A stretch of DNA of 8,002 bases. Source: Synergistaceae bacterium (lineage in GTDB: Bacteria; Synergistota; Synergistia; Synergistales; Aminobacteriaceae). This document shows, piece after piece, positions 5,343 through 8,002 of the stretch (positions within the stretch are counted from its first letter, which is position 1; every line of letters begins with the position of its first letter). The DNA is taken from positions 1 to 8,002 of the forward strand of contig JAFTBA010000148.1 of assembly GCA_017458545.1 (NCBI GenBank). Direction: 5' to 3'. Both the position numbers and the translations under genes were made by a program. The notes beneath the pieces are model-generated. The model saw only the letters and a list, made by a program, of their open reading frames with translations, did no database searches and was not told the origin of the DNA.

Positions 5343-6650
5343 TTACTTTCCCGGTTTTCCAAGCAGCTTAAACATATTAGCCTTATAGAACTCAACACCG
5401 GGCTGATTGAACGGGTTAATACCGCTGATATACCCTGACACACCGCAAGCATACTCGAAGAAATAGAACAGTTCCCCGAGTGATTTCTCGTCCTGCGAAG
5501 GAATACTCACCATCAGGTTAGGCACTCCTCCGTCAACATGTGCCGCTATCGTTCCCTGCATAGCGCACTGGTTAACCCAGCTCATTTTCTTCCCTGCAAG
5601 GTAATTCAGTCCGTCAAGGTCATTCTCCTGCGACTTCAGCTCGAAATCTTTGCGCGCATTCTCAATCTTCATCACAGTCTCGAACATTATTCTGTCGCCG
5701 TCCTGAATGAACTGTCCCATTGAGTGCAAATCAGTCGTTAAATCAACGCTCGCAGGGAAAATTCCCCTCTGATCCTTGCCCTCTGACTCGCCGTAAAGCT
5801 GTTTCCACCATTCCGAAATATAGTGCATTGCAGGCTCATAGTTCGCAAGAATCTCAACGGTCTTGCCTTTACGGTGAAGAATGTCCCTCAATGCAGCGTA
5901 CTGTAACGCAGCATTCTCCTCGAACGGTTTGTTCAATGCAGCCTCACGCCCTGCAGCAGCTCCGCTCATCAATGCGTCAATATCCGCACCGCTCGCAGCT
6001 ATAGGCAGCAGTCCCACAGCCGTAAGCACTGAGAATCTTCCGCCTACGTCATCGGGTATCACGAACGACTCATAGCCCTCAGTATCAGCAAGAGTCTTCA
6101 GAGCACCGCGTGCCTTGTCGGTAGTCGCGTAAATTCTCTTAGCGGCTTCCTTAGCTCCGTACTTCTTGATGAGCAAATCCCTGAATACCCTGAACGCTAT
6201 TGCAGTCTCAGTTGTAGTACCTGACTTCGAGATTACGTTCACAGAGAAATCATGACCTTCAAGCAGGTCTATGATGTCCTGAATGTAAGTGCTGTTCATG
6301 CTGTTGCCGACGTAATAGATTCTGGGAGTCTTGCGTGTTTCTGGCGATAAGTCGTTATAGAAACCGTGTCTCAGAAATTCAATAGCTGCCCTTGCCCCCA
6401 AATATGACCCTCCGATTCCGGCAACAAGAAGAATCTCGGAGTCGCTCTGAATTTTCTTAGCGGCCATTTTGATTCGGCTGAACTCTTCCTTGTCGTAGTT
6501 CACGGGCAAATCAATCCAGCCTAAGAAATCATTGCCTGCACCTTTACGGGATTTGAGGAGTTCGGCGGCAGTGAGCGTGATAGCTTTCATGCTGTCAACT
6601 TCGTGGGGTCTCACGAACTTCAAAGCATTTGAATAGTCAAAACCTGTCAT
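5343..6650 (-). CDS. pgi: Glucose-6-phosphate isomerase
   Basis: This cytoplasmic enzyme interconverts glucose 6-phosphate and fructose 6-phosphate in glycolysis and gluconeogenesis. The 435 residues agree with the short bacterial Pgi class (about 440-450). Visible motifs are GIGGSYLGARAAIEF (78-92); the phosphate-binding SKSGTTTET (141-149); the signature DDVGGRFSVLTAVGLLP (200-216); GESEGKD (287-293), which holds the catalytic glutamate; LHSMGQ (308-313) with the conserved histidine; and QPGVEFYK (416-423), ending in the conserved lysine. The start is ATG at 6650, with AGGAGG (6667-6662) 11 bases upstream. It lies 71 bases downstream of the beta-helix gene on the same strand with no clear terminator between. 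A TAAAAT (6695-6690) could be its own -10, but I see no matching -35. It converges with serA. Confidence 0.97.
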   Translation of the reverse strand: MTGFDYSNALKFVRPHEVDSMKAITLTAAELLKSRKGAGNDFLGWIDLPVNYDKEEFSRIKMAAKKIQSDSEILLVAGIGGSYLGARAAIEFLRHGFYNDLSPETRKTPRIYYVGNSMNSTYIQDIIDLLEGHDFSVNVISKSGTTTETAIAFRVFRDLLIKKYGAKEAAKRIYATTDKARGALKTLADTEGYESFVIPDDVGGRFSVLTAVGLLPIAASGADIDALMSGAAAGREAALNKPFEENAALQYAALRDILHRKGKTVEILANYEPAMHYISEWWKQLYGESEGKDQRGIFPASVDLTTDLHSMGQFIQDGDRIMFETVMKIENARKDFELKSQENDLDGLNYLAGKKMSWVNQCAMQGTIAAHVDGGVPNLMVSIPSQDEKSLGELFYFFEYACGVSGYISGINPFNQPGVEFYKANMFKLLGKPGK

Positions 6651-6721
6651 GAAATTTTCTACCTCCTGATAGTTTTGTGGATAAGCTATATTTTATTACG
6701 TATTGCAGATTTTTGCCTCAC

Positions 6722-8002
6722 TTAATACGCCGTTCCGTTCACGTAAAGCGTATAGCTTCCCTTATTAACAGTACCGTTGTTCGTTAAACCGGTAACATAT
6801 GAATTGCCCGTTAATGTCCAGACAGAGCCTTCTTCTATTGTTACGTTTACTGTACCGCTCTGCCCCGAAGTATTAATTGCACCGCTGAACGTTGAGCTGT
6901 CGGTCATGTTAAGCGTCAATGATGATGTACTGTCGACAATAATATTACCCGTTATATCCTGCCCCGAAGCGTTGAGCGTAACAGTACCTCCGTTGCTCCC
7001 TGAAGTTCCCCATTCCTGACCCTCTGCTCTGAGGAAATTACCCGATGAGTCGTTATTCGTTATTTTCACGCCTGAGAGAGTTATCTCAGTTGTCGTGTTC
7101 GTAACGCAGAATATATCACCGTTGGCATTGGTTATGCTTCCGTCAGTCATCTTGAACGAGGACTTACCGCTTGAGGCATCTTTTGACATCGACTTGTAGA
7201 TTAATACTGCCTGATACGTAGCCTGATACGTAGTGTCCTGACTGTTCTTTTTGTTATGGTTGGCGTTTAAGTTTGAATTTTCGAGTGTTACTGAGTTACC
7301 GCCCTCAATTACAACAGACTGTGCAACGTTAGCCGTTAAGTCAGCATCGTAAACACTTATTGCAGCAGCCGAGTAAATTGCAGGCGAACCCGTGCCGTTT
7401 GTAGTGTAAGTTCCGCCGTTCACCGTAACAGTACCGCCGCCGCTGTCGGATCTTATTGCCGCTGAAGAACCGCCCGATGTAGTTATCGTTAAATTTTCAG
7501 CGTTCATTATTCCGCCGCCTGTCGTCATGATACCGCCTGAATTGTTCGATGATGTAGTTATTGTTGCGTCAGAGATGTTTACGGTAGTGCCGTCGCCCTG
7601 ATTGTTGTTAGTGTTGCTGTTGTTGCCGCCGTAAGAGAATACAGCATTGCCGTACTTGGCGTTTGTAGTGATTTTTGTTGACGAGCCGTTTATTGTAAGC
7701 ACTGCGCCTCCGCTGGCAAGTATTGCTGCGTTAGTACCCTTCCAGTCGTAATCGTCATTCTGTCCGGAAACATCGCCCGTCTTCGTTACCGTTATGTTCG
7801 AGTAAGTTGCCGTACCGCCGGTAAGTGAGATTGCGTGTTCGCCTGCTGTTGTTGCCGAATATGAGTCGCCTGACGTTACCGTTCCTGACTGGTCGTTGCT
7901 GGTTGTACCGCTGTTGCCGTTATTGCTGTTGTTCCCGCCCGACTGGTCATTGCTGATCGTACCATTGTTACCGTTGTTGCTGTTGTTGCCGTTGTTACCG
8001 CC
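6722..8002 (-). CDS. Asn/Gly/Ser/Thr-rich beta-helix surface or secreted protein (5' end outside window)
   Basis: The frame is open from the right window edge to a TAA at 6724-6722, giving at least 426 residues; the start and any signal peptide lie outside. A GTG at 7702 is only an internal valine codon. The window part begins with a low-complexity linker rich in Asn, Gly and Ser (about 40 residues), then short strand-turn units with alternating hydrophobics and many T, S, N and G, such as VLTINGSSTKITTNA, VNISDATITTSS, GTVTVNGGTYTTNG and LTLNMTDSSTFSGAI. This is the look of a right-handed parallel beta-helix. The C-terminal part (GTVNVTIEEGSVWTLTGNSY, then YTLYVNGTAY) resembles the ends of large secreted Clostridia-type proteins of this kind. 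No LPXTG, membrane segment or autotransporter barrel follows. Adhesion or glycan binding is plausible but unproven. Almost no cysteine is present, fitting an extracellular place. Confidence 0.8.
   Translation of the reverse strand, partial: GGNNGNNSNNGNNGTISNDQSGGNNSNNGNSGTTSNDQSGTVTSGDSYSATTAGEHAISLTGGTATYSNITVTKTGDVSGQNDDYDWKGTNAAILASGGAVLTINGSSTKITTNAKYGNAVFSYGGNNSNTNNNQGDGTTVNISDATITTSSNNSGGIMTTGGGIMNAENLTITTSGGSSAAIRSDSGGGTVTVNGGTYTTNGTGSPAIYSAAAISVYDADLTANVAQSVVIEGGNSVTLENSNLNANHNKKNSQDTTYQATYQAVLIYKSMSKDASSGKSSFKMTDGSITNANGDIFCVTNTTTEITLSGVKITNNDSSGNFLRAEGQEWGTSGSNGGTVTLNASGQDITGNIIVDSTSSLTLNMTDSSTFSGAINTSGQSGTVNVTIEEGSVWTLTGNSYVTGLTNNGTVNKGSYTLYVNGTAY
7887..7994 (-). repeat. Two 54-bp direct repeats encoding the Asn-rich linker
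   Basis: Copies at 7887-7940 and 7941-7994 encode an 18-residue period. Each includes S-N-D-Q-S-G and an Asn/Gly/Ser run. The array is probably cut by the window edge, so the copy number is unknown. Such linkers usually vary in length between strains. Confidence 0.75.

Noticed and set aside
6777..7019. Plus-strand open frame opposite the beta-helix gene
   Set aside because: Its residues mirror the biased composition of the real minus-strand gene, and it has no ribosome binding site.
7702..7702. GTG at 7702 as the start of the beta-helix gene
   Set aside because: The frame continues open to the window edge with the same composition and repeats, and no ribosome binding site is evident at this point.

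Overview
The window looks like a chromosomal segment of a low-to-medium GC bacterium with strong AGGAGG ribosome binding sites, frequent TTG starts and compact intrinsic terminators. That pattern, with the 435-residue bacterial-type Pgi and the roughly 390-residue SerA, fits Synergistota or Clostridia-like Firmicutes. I lean weakly to Synergistota and cannot settle it from this sequence alone.

Layout. Positions 1-145 carry no convincing gene but hold two adjacent perfect hairpins with identical TAC loops, possibly the end of a mobile element. Positions 146-474 (+) hold what looks like a broken ankyrin-repeat gene: a 5' part with a good Shine-Dalgarno, then the ankyrin repeats in another frame. 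A bidirectional terminator (498-523) separates it from a convergent gene for an alanyl-tRNA editing protein of the AlaX long type (623-1828, -). A short coding-like relic (541-630, -) lies between them.

From a divergent promoter region (1829-1905) a four-gene (+) operon runs to a terminator at 5299-5338. Two tandem paralogous small membrane proteins come first, built on 11-residue coiled-coil repeats (4 and 8 copies) with one C-terminal membrane segment. They are followed by serC (phosphoserine aminotransferase) and serA (phosphoglycerate dehydrogenase). SerA and SerC catalyse the first two steps of serine synthesis from 3-phosphoglycerate; the phosphatase SerB is not in the window.

Convergent to serA is pgi (glucose-6-phosphate isomerase, 5343-6650, -). 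Just upstream of pgi on the same strand is the 3' part of a large Asn/Gly/Thr/Ser-rich, probably secreted beta-helix protein (6722 to beyond 8002, -).

The serine and sugar genes are ordinary. The most unusual part is the tandem pair of hendecad, tail-anchored proteins placed at the head of a serine-biosynthesis operon. They differ two-fold in repeat number but share an 86-nt identical stretch encoding the membrane tail.
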